NCBI GenBank assembly: GCA_031296755.1
Contig: JAUMMZ010000021.1
Span: 84,518-148,517 of the forward strand
Source: Collinsella sp.
GTDB taxonomy: Bacteria; Actinomycetota; Coriobacteriia; Coriobacteriales; Coriobacteriaceae
DNA length: 64,000 bases
Reading direction: 5' to 3'
A program made the position numbers and the translations under genes. This document shows, piece by piece, positions 1-10,300 of this stretch. Numbering within the stretch: position 1 is the stretch's first letter; every line of letters begins with the position of its first letter. The notes under the pieces are model-generated. The model saw only the letters and a program-made list of their open reading frames with translations, ran no database searches and had not been told where the DNA came from.

Positions 1-1
1 C

Positions 2-223
2 ATGTCGCTCACGGCTTTCCTGGGCTCCTGCGTTAAGCTCGCCTACGACAAGTGGGCCGCTCACCGCGACGCCGAGGCCGGTCTTTCGGACGAGAAAAAG
101 GCCGCCAAGGACGCCGCCTTCCAGGAGCAGGGCCTGGTTGTCGCCAGCGGCCTGCTCGGTGGCGAGTCTATTGTCGGCGTTATCCTGGCGTTTGTCTCTG
201 TTGGCTTAAGCCTGCTGGGCTAA
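2..223 (+). CDS. C-terminal end of an OPT-family oligopeptide transporter (partial)
   Basis: Only the last 73 codons are inside the window; the reading frame is open to the left edge, so the ATG at position 2 is probably internal. The visible part has a charged, lysine/alanine-rich loop (DEKKAAKDAAF) and then a glycine-rich hydrophobic end (VVASGLLGGESIVGVILAF). The pattern of ASGL-GGES followed by a final membrane helix is typical of the end of OPT/YSL proton-coupled oligopeptide or metal-chelate transporters of the inner membrane. The family call rests on this short end only. A hairpin terminator follows about 100 bp downstream. Confidence 0.55.
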   Translation: MSLTAFLGSCVKLAYDKWAAHRDAEAGLSDEKKAAKDAAFQEQGLVVASGLLGGESIVGVILAFVSVGLSLLG

Positions 224-320
224 GCTGAGCAGCTGCTCGACAGCAACCATATTGCCTACGGCTTGCCCGGCCGGTAGCTTTCACGGCTGCTGACCGGGCT
301 TTTTGATATCGAAACAAAGA

Positions 321-356
321 AAGGCCGGCGTGCTGCATATGACAGCGCGCCGGCCT
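321..356. terminator. bidirectional hairpin terminator
   Basis: GC-rich inverted repeat (AAGGCCGGCG at the left, mirrored at the right) with a short AT-rich loop, lying between the convergent ends of the transporter gene and the surface-protein gene. A-rich and T-rich flanks fit termination from both sides. Confidence 0.7.
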
Positions 357-423
357 TATCGTTTGGCTATCGAGACGGTCCCGCTATGAATTGGAATTCG
401 CTGCAGAGCCGACGTCCGAATCA

Positions 424-3400
424 CTACATCTGCTTGCGACGACGATCGCTCAGCGTCACACCAGCGGCCACGAGGGTGATACCGCCGATGACGAACACCT
501 CGCCCGCAAGAGCGGAGTCATCGCCAGTCTGGGCGAGCGCGGCCGACGTGGTCTGCTTCTTGGCAGCAGACGCCTTTGCGGCGGCCTGCGTAACCTGGGG
601 CTTGGCCTGAGGCTTGCCCTGCGGCTCAGCCTTGGGATGATACTTGTCGTACTCGGCCTGCGCGGCAGCCAGGGCATCCTTGGCATCGCCAAGCTCAGCC
701 AGCGCGGCGGCATAGGCGTCGTTGGCATCGGACAGCTTGGCATCGGCATCGCTCAGAGCAGCCTTGAGACCAGCGGCGGCATCGACGGCAGCCTTATAGC
801 GAGCGTAGGCAGCGTTCAGCTTGACCAGCTTCTCGTTGCCCGTCGTGCCCGCGGCAAGGGATGCCTTGTGGTCGACAGCCTCAAGATCAGCCTTGAGCGC
901 CTCGTCGCTGGCAAGCTCGGCCTTGGCCTTGACGATCTCGAAGTTCGCATCGACGACGGCTTCGTTGGCGGCCTCGAGCTGCTTCTGGGCATCGGCGACG
1001 CCGGCGACGGCGGCGTAATAGGCGACCTTGGCGTCGTCGACCGCTTTTTGGGCTCCAGCGAAGCGCTCGAAGGCCTTGTTCGCGGTAGCCAGCTCACCCT
1101 CGGCAGCCTTGACCTTGGCCTGCGCATCGGACACAGCCTGTGCCTTGGCGGCAACCGCCTGCTTGGCGTCCGAAAGAGCGGTCGCGGCTTGCGTATCTGC
1201 GGTCTGGGCCTTGTCAACGCCAGCCTGGGCAGTGTCGTCGGCCTTCTTGGCATCGTCAAGCGTGCCCTGCTTGTTCGCAAGATCCGTCTTGGCGGCCTCG
1301 CGCTTGGCGGTAAGATCCTTGACCGAAGCAGTGGCGTTGTCATACGCCTCATTGGCCTGATCGGATTTTGCCTTGGCGGCATCGCGGGCGCTGCGAGCCT
1401 TCGCCTTGTGAGCAGCGGCCTCGGCGGCCTTCGTCTTGCTGTCAGCAAGCGTAGCGTTTGCCTTATCGAGAGCTGCCTGGGCAGTAGCGGCCTTGCTCTT
1501 GGCGGCATCGAGGTTCTGCTTGAGGGACTCGATGTCGATTCCGCCGAGCGCGTCCTTCGCGGCGTCGTATGCCGTCTTCGCGGCGGCGGTGCCGGACTTA
1601 GCCTTCTCGTACTCACCCTTGGCGGTGTTCATGTTCGTGTCGGCCGCGGTATAGGCGTCGCGAGCGCTTTCTTGCTTATCCAATGCGTCAGAATAAGCCG
1701 TTCCGGCAGTCCCGAAGTTCTTCTGCGCCTCCGCCAGCTTACTCTGTAGCTGCTTCAGCTGCTCCTTCTGCTCCTGAGTGCCGCCTGCATTGTAGGCGGA
1801 ATCGATATAGTCGGTGACGAGCTTCTTGAACTCGGAGACAGTGAAGTCCTTCTGCCCCGTGCTTCCACTATAGTCGAAAATGGTTACCTCGGAATCGGTG
1901 TTCTTACCGCTACCGGTTGCGATGCCGATAGCCTTCGCACCGGCATCGATGATGTTGAGATAGTGTCCGCACTCATGGTAGATGCTGTTGTAGTGCTGGT
2001 AGATATAGTAGGAATCATATCGGTGGCTGCCGAGTTCGTCGCCATACTGTGCAACGTACTTATCGAATGCCTCTTTCTCCTGGGTGTAGAGACCGGTATA
2101 TGGCCAGCCGAGGGTATCCTCGGTTTCGCCTCCGGTGTATGCTCCGCCGCCGCCTGCAAGGTTCTCACCTTGATCGAAATAGCAGTTCGAGTGTCCCCAG
2201 ATGTTCGATGAATATGATGTATTAAGTGCGGCTGCCGCAGTCATGCGGAGGCTGACGCTGAGCTCCGACTGGCCGTTCGCCTTGCGAAGGTTGTTCTGGG
2301 TATCGAGGTAGGTCAGGGCGTTGCGCATCTGCTCCAAGGAAAGCGGATTGGTGTCGCGAGACATGTCCTGATCGACGTACTTGTCATACCAGTCCTGTTT
2401 ATCCGTCGTCCCCATGAGCATCGATACGGCAGTGCTTGCATTCGACTTCTGCGTTGCTGTGAACTGGCTGCCGCCGATAATGTAGTTCATGAAGCCGAAC
2501 ATGCCCTGGCTGATGACATTCTGGTCTACGGTCATGTTCGACTTGAGGTCGACAATCTGCTGGTTAAGCTTCTCGACCTCGGCGTTTGCGGCGTCGTATG
2601 CATTATGCGCGTCGGTTACTTCAGCACGAGCCTGATCGAACTCGTTGCTCTTCTGCTGACGAACCTCGACGAGTCGGTCGTACTCCGCCTTCTTGTCGGC
2701 CTCGGTCTGCTGGGCCTGCTCGTATGCCGTCTTCGCGGCGTCACGCTTACTGGCCGCGTCCTTGTACTCCCTGTTTACCGCATCGTATGCAGACTGGGCA
2801 GATGCCACAGCAGCGTTGGCGGCGTTGGCCTTCTCCTGCGCGGCGGTGACGGTAGTCTGCGCAGCCTGCAGATTCGCCTGTGCGGTGGCGTCTGCAGTCG
2901 TCGCGGCTTCGAGCGCGTCCTGCGCGGTCTTGAGCTCACCAGCAGCAGCGATCTTGGCGGCCTCAAGCGCGCTCAGGTCAACACCCGTACCCGAGACGGC
3001 AGCATCGAGCGCGGCCTGCGCCTGGTTGAACTTCTGCTGGGCGTTATCGCGCGCGGTGGTTGCGGCTGCGAGAGCAGCGGCAGTCTCCTGCTTCTTGGCC
3101 TGGGCAGTCGTCAAAGCTGCCTCGATATTCTGCTTTTCCTGCTGGGCGCTGGCCTCGGCAGCCTTGGCCTGGTCCAGATTGGCCTGTGCAGCAGTAACGG
3201 CCTTATTGGCGTCATCGAGCTTTGCCTGCGCGTCCTCGACGGCCTTCTTGGCGGCCTCGTACTCGTCCATACCCATGGCCTCGAGCTTGGCCTGGGCATC
3301 ATCGAGGGCCTTCTTGGCTTCGTCGCGCTTTGTCTCGGCATCCTTGAGCGCCTGGGTCTTTTCATCGACGCTCTTGTTGGCCTGTTCGAGCTGATCGTTC

Positions 3401-3891
3401 AGGTCGCCCAGCTTCTTCTGCTGCTGCTCGGTCTTTTCGACGGCCGCTTTAAGCTCGTCAATCTTCTCCTGAAGCGCGGCTACCTCGGCCTCGTTCTGCT
3501 CGGCGGCGTTATCGGTCACGGCCTGCGAGGCCTGATTCTTTTGCTGCTGCGCCTGCTTTTGAGACTGGCCCGCCGCGTCGGCCTTCTTCTGGGCGGCATC
3601 GTAGGCGGCCTGAGCGTCCTTGAGCTGCTTTGCCGACTCCTCGGCCAGCTGGGCAGCCGTCTTTACGACCGCTTGGTTACCGGCGGTAACGGTATTCTCT
3701 ACAGAACTACCCCCCCCCTGAACAGAATCGCCGTTATCGGTTGACGGTGCGGCGATTGCCGCCAGCGGCGACATGAGCGGCTGAGCGATGAGGCCCGCCG
3801 TCAAAACGGTTGCGACGGCGCGGTTGGCAACGCCCTTGACGTTGACGGCCTTGGCCCGAGGCTCAAAGTGTTGTGGACTGTAGTTTGCCAT
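424..3891 (-). CDS. sortase-anchored coiled-coil surface protein with central CAP-like domain
   Basis: Large cell-surface protein of 1155 residues. Residues 1-48 form a long signal peptide ending near LAAIAA. Two very long Ala/Lys/Glu/Asp heptad regions (about 70-455 and 700-1070) predict extended coiled coils. Between them, about 465-690, is a globular domain with GHSNCYFDQGENLAGG and YHECGHYLNIID, resembling the CAP/SCP (cysteine-rich secretory protein) fold with its His and GENL motifs. The C terminus has LAQTG at 1119-1123, a hydrophobic helix and RRRK, a cell-wall sorting signal of the LAxTG type used by class E sortases of high-GC Gram-positives. The start is supported by AAAGGGAGA five bases before ATG. 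It probably projects a CAP domain from the wall on a stalk; adhesion is a guess. No sortase gene is in the window. Confidence 0.8.
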   Translation of the reverse strand: MANYSPQHFEPRAKAVNVKGVANRAVATVLTAGLIAQPLMSPLAAIAAPSTDNGDSVQGGGSSVENTVTAGNQAVVKTAAQLAEESAKQLKDAQAAYDAAQKKADAAGQSQKQAQQQKNQASQAVTDNAAEQNEAEVAALQEKIDELKAAVEKTEQQQKKLGDLNDQLEQANKSVDEKTQALKDAETKRDEAKKALDDAQAKLEAMGMDEYEAAKKAVEDAQAKLDDANKAVTAAQANLDQAKAAEASAQQEKQNIEAALTTAQAKKQETAAALAAATTARDNAQQKFNQAQAALDAAVSGTGVDLSALEAAKIAAAGELKTAQDALEAATTADATAQANLQAAQTTVTAAQEKANAANAAVASAQSAYDAVNREYKDAASKRDAAKTAYEQAQQTEADKKAEYDRLVEVRQQKSNEFDQARAEVTDAHNAYDAANAEVEKLNQQIVDLKSNMTVDQNVISQGMFGFMNYIIGGSQFTATQKSNASTAVSMLMGTTDKQDWYDKYVDQDMSRDTNPLSLEQMRNALTYLDTQNNLRKANGQSELSVSLRMTAAAALNTSYSSNIWGHSNCYFDQGENLAGGGGAYTGGETEDTLGWPYTGLYTQEKEAFDKYVAQYGDELGSHRYDSYYIYQHYNSIYHECGHYLNIIDAGAKAIGIATGSGKNTDSEVTIFDYSGSTGQKDFTVSEFKKLVTDYIDSAYNAGGTQEQKEQLKQLQSKLAEAQKNFGTAGTAYSDALDKQESARDAYTAADTNMNTAKGEYEKAKSGTAAAKTAYDAAKDALGGIDIESLKQNLDAAKSKAATAQAALDKANATLADSKTKAAEAAAHKAKARSARDAAKAKSDQANEAYDNATASVKDLTAKREAAKTDLANKQGTLDDAKKADDTAQAGVDKAQTADTQAATALSDAKQAVAAKAQAVSDAQAKVKAAEGELATANKAFERFAGAQKAVDDAKVAYYAAVAGVADAQKQLEAANEAVVDANFEIVKAKAELASDEALKADLEAVDHKASLAAGTTGNEKLVKLNAAYARYKAAVDAAAGLKAALSDADAKLSDANDAYAAALAELGDAKDALAAAQAEYDKYHPKAEPQGKPQAKPQVTQAAAKASAAKKQTTSAALAQTGDDSALAGEVFVIGGITLVAAGVTLSDRRRKQM

Positions 3892-4198
3892 GGCTTTCTC
3901 CCTTTGACACGGATGTATCCATACGCTTCAAAATGTAGGAGCTGATTTTTGAATTCTGTTGCGCAACATTGGTCACCGGCGGATTTTTTTAAATTCACGC
4001 TCTCGTGCTTCACAGTTTCGTCACATTTGAAGGAGCTGGTGCATCATATTCTCGCGGGATGGAATTGAGCCTGTGATTTGCATTTGCTCCCGCGTCATCC
4101 GCCCTATCGGATTCCGCATCCAACAGACACCCCGCCCGCCACGGTGTAGAGTTAGGACAACGGGCGCGTTGCGCGGACCGCGCTGGAACGAGGTGGAC
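3892..4198. other. divergent intergenic promoter region
   Basis: This gap separates the minus-strand surface-protein gene from the plus-strand DUF389 gene and must hold promoters for both. A perfect 12-bp palindrome, TGTTGCGCAACA, lies at 3957-3968, about 70 bp upstream of the surface-protein start, and could be an operator. No convincing -35/-10 pair or small ORF was identified. Confidence 0.4.
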
Positions 4199-5338
4199 AT
4201 GGAACTCGACAAACAACAGATCAAGCGACTACGCGAACGCCATCACCGGCGCCACGGCATCCGCCCTGCTCATAGCGAAGCCATGGAAAACATCACCCGC
4301 TTCCTCAAGCGCGCATTCAACATTCGCGAAGGTCGCGCGCCCTACCACGTAATCCGCAAGCGCTTTGTAAACGGAGCACGCCTGACCGGCTCTCACCTGT
4401 GCATCCTCATCATCGCCATGTTGATCGCGAGCATCGGCCTCGATATCGATTCGGACATCGCCATCGTGGGCGCCATGCTCATCTGCCCGCTTATGGGCTC
4501 GGTCCTTGCCATGGCATATGGCATCGCCACGCTCGACCGCGAGATTACCGTCGAAGCCGTCGCCGGCCTTGCGCTGCAGATGGTCTTTTGCCTGGTCACG
4601 TCCACGTTGTACTTTAAGCTCTCGCCCCTTGGCACCACCACGGCCGCCATCATCGACAACTCGACACCCACCGTCTGGGACCTTACCGTCGCACTCGCAG
4701 GCGGCTTTGCAGGCGGGCTGGGCAACTCGCGCGACCAGGAACCCGCCACGCTCATCGCCGGCGTGGCCGTGGCAACCGCGCTCATGCCGCCCCTGTGCGC
4801 GGCGGGCTATGGCATCGCCATCGCAAGCGGGTCGCTGTTTCTCTCGGCGCTCTACGAGTTTGGCATCAACGTGGTCTTTATCGCACTGGCCGCCGAAGCC
4901 GTGCTGCTTCTTTTGCGCGTGCCGCTCAAGCGCGACCTCAACGGCGACGGCATTGTGACTGCCGAAGAAGACGCCGAGGTCGGTGAGCTGTCACGTAAGG
5001 TGCGCCGCCGCATTATTGTGGGCACGGCGATCTTTGCCATCCCCTGCATCGTTATGACCGCGGGGTCTATTGGCTCGGCGCAGGCCGGCGTGCAGGACGG
5101 CTACGGCGTCACCGAAACTACGCGCGAACTTGCCGCGGTGCTGCCGGGCTTTAAGGATTACACCGTCGCCGTCGAGACCTCGGCTACCGAAGGCGAGGAG
5201 GAAGGCATCGTCGAGCGCGAGATTGTCGCCCATGTGACGACAAGCGAGGCGCTCGGGGCACGCGACCGCCACGTCGCCCGGAAGCTCATCGACCTCAATG
5301 TGCCCGAACTCGATCGCGTTGAGTTCGATGTGAAGTGA
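4199..5338 (+). CDS. DUF389 (TIGR00341-like) integral membrane protein
   Basis: Protein of 379 residues from the ATG at 4199, which follows GAGGTGG closely; an in-frame start 42 codons upstream would add a non-conserved tail, and an ATG at 4283 (MENITRF) is also possible. After about 60 charged residues come several hydrophobic helices, including IVGAMLICPLMGSVLAMAYG and ATLIAGVAVATALMPPLCAA, characteristic of the DUF389 family, then a soluble C-terminal domain. An EF-hand-like stretch, DLNGDGIVTAEEDAEVGEL, sits in the loop before the last helix and may bind calcium. The family is widespread and uncharacterised. Confidence 0.75.
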   Translation: MELDKQQIKRLRERHHRRHGIRPAHSEAMENITRFLKRAFNIREGRAPYHVIRKRFVNGARLTGSHLCILIIAMLIASIGLDIDSDIAIVGAMLICPLMGSVLAMAYGIATLDREITVEAVAGLALQMVFCLVTSTLYFKLSPLGTTTAAIIDNSTPTVWDLTVALAGGFAGGLGNSRDQEPATLIAGVAVATALMPPLCAAGYGIAIASGSLFLSALYEFGINVVFIALAAEAVLLLLRVPLKRDLNGDGIVTAEEDAEVGELSRKVRRRIIVGTAIFAIPCIVMTAGSIGSAQAGVQDGYGVTETTRELAAVLPGFKDYTVAVETSATEGEEEGIVEREIVAHVTTSEALGARDRHVARKLIDLNVPELDRVEFDVK

Positions 5339-5407
5339 TGCGGGACGCGAGGCGGGCCCGGCGCGAGCGCGCGCAGCCACGGGGCACAGACGCAGCCAAG
5401 CGCAGCG

Positions 5408-5911
5408 CTACAGCTCGTACTTGTGCACGCGGTAGATGTACTTTTCGGCTTCCATCTCGTAGGTGGTGATGGGCAGTCCATAGCGATCGTACTCGGCAAA
5501 GGTCTTGGCCATGCCCGATGCCACGAGCATGCTATTCGAATCGCCGACGCGCTGCACGCTACTTACGTAACCTGAGAACGGCACTGCGATCTGGTCCACA
5601 AGCTCGTAGGTGTGCGCGGTCTCGTCCACCGTAAAGATGCGCCCAAACGAATGCGTCCCCTTACTGTAGTCGGTCACCACCGCGGCGCCCAGCTGGCCCC
5701 AGTCGAACTTGGGATAGCGCTCGGTCGCACCAAAGTTGTTGTCGTATAGCAGCACCTGGTAGCGACCAGTCGCTGCCGTGTCAGAACTCGGCAGATACGT
5801 CACGCTGTGCTGGCCTGCATTGAGCGAGAAATCGCCCTGGGCCTGCAATAACTTGTCTTCAAAGCCCGAGCCAGCCCATTGCCACTCCTTTCTATTTCTG
5901 GGTCCATCTTC
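5408..5911 (-). pseudogene. C-terminal remnant of an aryl-sulfate sulfotransferase
   Basis: An open frame on the minus strand encodes about 165 residues. It starts near WQWAGSGFEDKLL and continues through AGQHSVTYLPSSD, YQVLLYDNNFG, GYVSSVQRV and an ordinary C terminus. This order (HSV-TYL, LLYDN, SVQ near the end) matches the last blades of the ASST beta-propeller. Full-length enzymes are roughly 550-600 residues, and the N-terminal half with the catalytic histidine is absent: the frame closes at a stop at about 5912. A TTG at 5848 could start a 146-residue product, but no good ribosome site precedes it. It reads best as a truncated gene. Confidence 0.6.
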
Positions 5912-5927
5912 TCACTGCTGGCGGCCG

Positions 5928-5967
5928 AAAATGATCCGTTTTCCTCCGACCCCGAGGGATCATTTTT
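5928..5967 (-). terminator. terminator of the 3-hydroxyacyl-CoA dehydrogenase gene
   Basis: Inverted repeat of AAAATGATCC (5928-5937) and GGATCATTTT (5957-5966), overlapping the stop codon of the minus-strand dehydrogenase gene and separated by about 19 bases. Confidence 0.55.
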
Positions 5968-6925
5968 AGTACTTGAAGAAGCCCTCGCCCGAGCTTTCGC
6001 CCAGCTTGCCTTCGTCGAGCATTTTCTTGAGGACGGACGCCATGGCCTTAAAGTTGTAGGGCATCATCATCTTTTTGAGCAGTGGGCTCACCAAACCCGG
6101 GACCTTCTGATACTGCATAACGATGTTGTAGGCCGTCTGGATACCCACGGTGTCGAATACGCGGAACGGACCCTTGGGGGCGCCGGTGCCACGCGTCCAT
6201 GCGAGGTCGATGCTCTTGGGATCGCTCACGCCCGAGACGTACAGGTCAAGGCCCGAAAGCAACCACGGCACCAACATGGAGTTGAGCAGATAGCCGTTCT
6301 TTTCCTTGTTGACGGGCAGGGCAAGCATACGGATATCGTTAGCAAAGTCGACGAGCTCATCGAAATAGCGCTTGTCGGTTTGGCTCTGAGCCATGGCCTC
6401 GGTCATGTTGTTCTTCCAGATGGAGTTGGCAAAGTGCAGCGACAGGTACTTCTCGGGGCGGCCGGTGTACTTGGCAAAGGTGCTCGGCAGCAGCGTGGAG
6501 GAGTTCGTTACGATAACGGTCTTTTGCGGGAGAACCGGGGCGAGCTTCTTGTAGAAGTCAATCTTTGCCTGGGTGTCCTCGGCCATAGACTCGATGACCA
6601 GGTCGGCGTCGGCCACTGCCTTGGCAAGATCGAGCTCCAGCTTGAGTGTGGAGTAGGCGCGCTCAACGGCGGCGAGTGCCGCCTCTTTGTCGAAGGGCTT
6701 GCCGCTATCGGCGATACCGGAGCACCACTCGCCCGTGCCGTCCGCCATACCCTCGATTGCCGCGATGTACTCCTCGCGCACATGATCGATCTTGGGCTGG
6801 GTGCGGCCGATGCTGCCCTCGCTGCGCAGCCAAATCGTTACATCAAAGCCGCAGTAGGCAGCCTGAAAGGCAATCTGGCTTCCCAGCACGCCACCGCCGG
6901 CAACGCAAACGGTCTTGTAGCTCAT
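5966..6925 (-). CDS. 3-hydroxyacyl-CoA dehydrogenase
   Basis: NAD-dependent oxidation of 3-hydroxyacyl-CoA (or the reverse reduction of acetoacetyl-CoA in butyrate-type fermentation). The 319-residue protein begins with a Rossmann dinucleotide site, VCVAGGGVLGSQIAFQAAY. ADLVIESMAEDTQAK and VIVTNSSTLLPSTFA are the expected family motifs, and LSLHFANSIWKNNM holds the catalytic His region (usually HFFNP). The C-terminal helical domain, with WTRGTGAPKGPFRVFD, is of usual size. AGAGAGGAC precedes the ATG. It is a single gene with its own terminator; no thiolase, crotonase or acyl-CoA dehydrogenase is nearby, so the pathway is open. Confidence 0.8.
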   Translation of the reverse strand: MSYKTVCVAGGGVLGSQIAFQAAYCGFDVTIWLRSEGSIGRTQPKIDHVREEYIAAIEGMADGTGEWCSGIADSGKPFDKEAALAAVERAYSTLKLELDLAKAVADADLVIESMAEDTQAKIDFYKKLAPVLPQKTVIVTNSSTLLPSTFAKYTGRPEKYLSLHFANSIWKNNMTEAMAQSQTDKRYFDELVDFANDIRMLALPVNKEKNGYLLNSMLVPWLLSGLDLYVSGVSDPKSIDLAWTRGTGAPKGPFRVFDTVGIQTAYNIVMQYQKVPGLVSPLLKKMMMPYNFKAMASVLKKMLDEGKLGESSGEGFFKY

Positions 6926-7342
6926 AGGAACAGTCCTCTCTTACGTAATTCCATAGAAGTGTATTTATTCAACCGTAAGAGGGCTGCACACTGGGGGTGG
7001 GTTCTATAAACGGACGGTAATTTGCGGCGAACGGCTACATCTGTTCATTATCTCAGGGTTCCGAGGGCGATTTTTTGTGCCACCGAGACGTCGTTTGCGG
7101 AAGTATGCGGCAAATTCCGGAACCCTTGAGCACCCCCCGATTTTCCGCCAATAAAACCGCAGGTACAGGGCTTGGACATATTCGGTGTGCTCGGTCTATT
7201 CAGATTTTGCCGCATACTTCCGAAATCTGAGTTCGCAAAGGGTGATAGTCGGGGCGTTTACGCAACATATGTCCAGCAAAAACGGGTGGTGGCCGGTACG
7301 GCCACCACCCGTTTGTCTCATATCCAGCCCATAGCAGGCCAG
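6926..7342. other. intergenic region with crossing inverted repeats
   Basis: The 417-bp gap holds the dehydrogenase promoter (minus strand) and the terminator of the activase gene. A perfect 16-bp inverted repeat, GGAAGTATGCGGCAAA at 7099-7114, is mirrored at 7206-7221. A second pair, GGGTTCCG at 7056-7063 and CGGAACCC at 7118-7125, crosses the first in order. An 8-bp pair CTCTTACG/CGTAAGAG at 6938-6945 and 6974-6981 sits upstream of the dehydrogenase start. No protein-coding ORF is convincing here. Confidence 0.5.
7280..7314 (-). terminator. strong terminator of the activase gene
   Basis: AACGGGTGGTGGCCG and its perfect complement around a 3-base loop form a stem of about 16 bp. On the minus strand it lies about 30 bp after the stop of the 1593-residue activase gene. 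Confidence 0.75.
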
Positions 7343-10300
7343 CTACTTCTTAATGCCGCGTCCCAGGCGCTCAGCGACCGACGCCACGGCGCTCTCATCG
7401 ACCGAACCGCAGCTCACGCAGCCGTCGTGGGCACGCATCTGGCCGGTGACCTCGTCCATCGCGAGCGGCGCCACCTTCTCAAGCTTAAAGCCCTTGCCGG
7501 CGCGCATGTTTTCCTTGGCCACGCTGATCATGAGCTTAATACGGTTGAGCTGGTTGACCTCGGACGCACCAGGATCATAGTCCACCGCAACGATGTTGCT
7601 CTCGGGATGCTGGCGGCGCAGCTCCTTAATCACGGCCTTGCCTACCACGTGATTGGGCAGGCACGCGAAGGGCTGCGTGCAGATGATATTGGGTGCGCCA
7701 TGATCGATCAGGTCGAGCATCTCGGCCGTGAGCAGCCAGCCCTCGCCCATGTTGTTGCACACCGAAAGCACCGTGCGGGCCTTGTCGGCCATGGTGCCGA
7801 TGCGCTCGGGCGCCTCAAAGCGGCGGGACTTTTCGAGCATCTCTTCCACCGGCGTGCGCATCCAGTCCACGAGCTTGATGAGCGCCTGCATACCAGCGCG
7901 CGTAGTGGCAGAGCTTCCCAGCTCGTCTTTCTGCAACTCGGCGTTGCTCATGGAGTACAGGAAGAAGTCGAGCAGGCCCGGCACCACGGCCTCACAGCCC
8001 TCGCGCTCGATCACGTCGACCACGTGGTTGTTGGCCGTGGGATGGAACTTGACCAGAATCTCGCCGACCACACCCACGCGCGGCTTGGTGCCCTCGCCCA
8101 CGAGCGGCATGGTGTCGAACGCGCGGATGGCCTCGCGGCACAGCTTGGTGTAGTTGTGCCTGTTGAACTTGGGCGCCAGCTTGCGGGCGCGCGCCATGTA
8201 CTCCTCGTAGAGCGCGTTGGCGGCACCGGGCGTGGCCTCGTACGGGCGGCAGCGATAGAGCATCTGCATCATCACGTCGCCAAAGAGTACCGCGTAAACT
8301 GCCTGCTTAAGCAGCGCTGGCGTAATCTTAAAGCCGGGGTTGTCCTCGCCGAGCGCCACGGCCGAAAGCGAGATCACCGGAATCTCGGGGTGGCCGCTCT
8401 CGCGCAGGGCCTTGCGGATGAGTGCGATGTAGTTGGTGGCACGGCAGCCGCCGCCGGTCTGGCTGATGACCACAGCCGTCTTGGACAGATCGTACCGACC
8501 GCTCTCGATGGCCTCCATAATCTGGCCCGTCACCAGAATCGACGGATAGCAGATGTCATTGTTCACGTAGCGCAGGCCCGCCTCGACGGCGTCATGGTCG
8601 GTCGAGGGCAGCAGCTCCAGGTTGTAGCCAGCACCGCGGAACACCTCTTTGACCAGGTCAAAGTGGATCGGCGCCATCTGCGGGCACAGGATGGTGTAGC
8701 CCTCCTCGCGCATCTGCTCGGTAAAGGGCACCTTGGGCCACGCGGTCGATGCGCTCTCACGCTGCGCCTCGAACGTGTACTTGCGGCTCGCGAACGCGGG
8801 GGCGTCCGTGGAGGGCGCCACCGGCGCGGCATCGCCCTGCTCGTAGGCCTCGCCCGCGGCCGTGGCCTCGGCCAAGCGCTCGGCCTCCTGGTCCTTAAGC
8901 GCGGCCATGAGCGAGCGGATGCGGATGCGCGCGGCGCCCAGGTTGGACACCTCGTCGATCTTGAGCACGGTGTAGATCTTGCCGCTGGCCTCCAGAATCT
9001 CCTGCACCTGGTCGGTGGTCAGAGCGTCCAGGCCGCAGCCGAAAGAGTTGAGCTGGATCAGGTCAAGGTCGTTGCGCATCGTCACAAAACGGGCGACGGC
9101 GTACAGACGGCTGTGGTACATCCACTGATCGACGACGCGAATCGGACGCTCGGGCTTTACCAGATGCGCAAGCGAATCCTCGGTAAAGACCGCAAAGCCA
9201 AAGCTCGAGATAAGCTCGGGCAGGGCGTGGTTGATCTCGGGGTCGTTATGGTAGGGACGGCCGGCGAGTACGATGCCGTGGCCGCCGTGGTCCTCGACCC
9301 ACTTAAGGGCCTCCTCGCCCATGGTCTGGATATCCTCGTGGAAGCGCGCATCGGCCTCAAAGGCAGCGTTGACGGCGGCATCGACCTCGGAGCGCGTGAT
9401 CTTGGGACCGCGCACGCGACCGCGACCGGCCTCAGCATCGGCCACACGGTCGACGGCGAGCACCTGGTACAGACGGCGCTTGAGCTCGGTCTTGTCGTGA
9501 TAGGGCACAAACGGGTACAGGAACTCGATGTTCTGCTCGCGAATCTCGTCGATATTGAGCGCCAGCGCCGTGGGGTAGCTCATGACGATGGGGCAGTTAT
9601 AGCAGTTGCCGGCCGTCGGATCCTCCTTGCGCTCCCAGCGCACGCACGGCATCCAAATAAAGTCGACATCGCGGTCGATAAGGTTCATCACATGGCCGTG
9701 GCTCATCTTGGCCGGGTAGCACACACTCTCGGACGGCATGGACTCGATGCCCGCCTGGTAGGTCTTCTTGCTCGACTGGTCGGACAGCTGCACGCTAAAG
9801 CCCAGGCGCGTAAAGAACGCGTGCCAGAAGGGATAGTTCTCGTACATGTTGAGTGCTCGCGGGATACCCACGGTGCCGCGCGGAGCCTCGTCGGGACTCA
9901 GGACCTCGCGGTTAAAGAGCAGCTCGTTTTTCTTTTTGAAGAGGTTGGGGGCCTCGGTCTTCTGCTTTTTATGGCCGGCGCCCTTCTCGCAGCGGTTGCC
10001 GGTAATGAAGCGCCTGCCGCCGCCAAAGTCGTTGACGGTGAGCTGGCAGTTGTTGGAGCAACGGCCGCAGCGGACGTGCTTTTGCGTCACGGTGAGGTGC
10101 GCGATGTCCTCAGCCGAGAGGATGGTCGAGGTGCCGTCGGCGCCGGCACGATCGCGGGCGAGCAGAGCCGCACCATAGGCGCCCATGCAGCCGGCGATGT
10201 CGGGACGCACGGCGTGAACGCCGGTGAGCTGCTCAAACGCGCGCAGCGTGGCATCGGACATAAAGGTGCCACCTTGGACGATCACCTGGCTGCCGATCTC

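Noticed and set aside
391..1749. 452-codon open frame opposite the surface-protein gene
   Set aside because: Leu/Gly-rich shadow of the coiled-coil codons; no ribosome site or recognisable domain.
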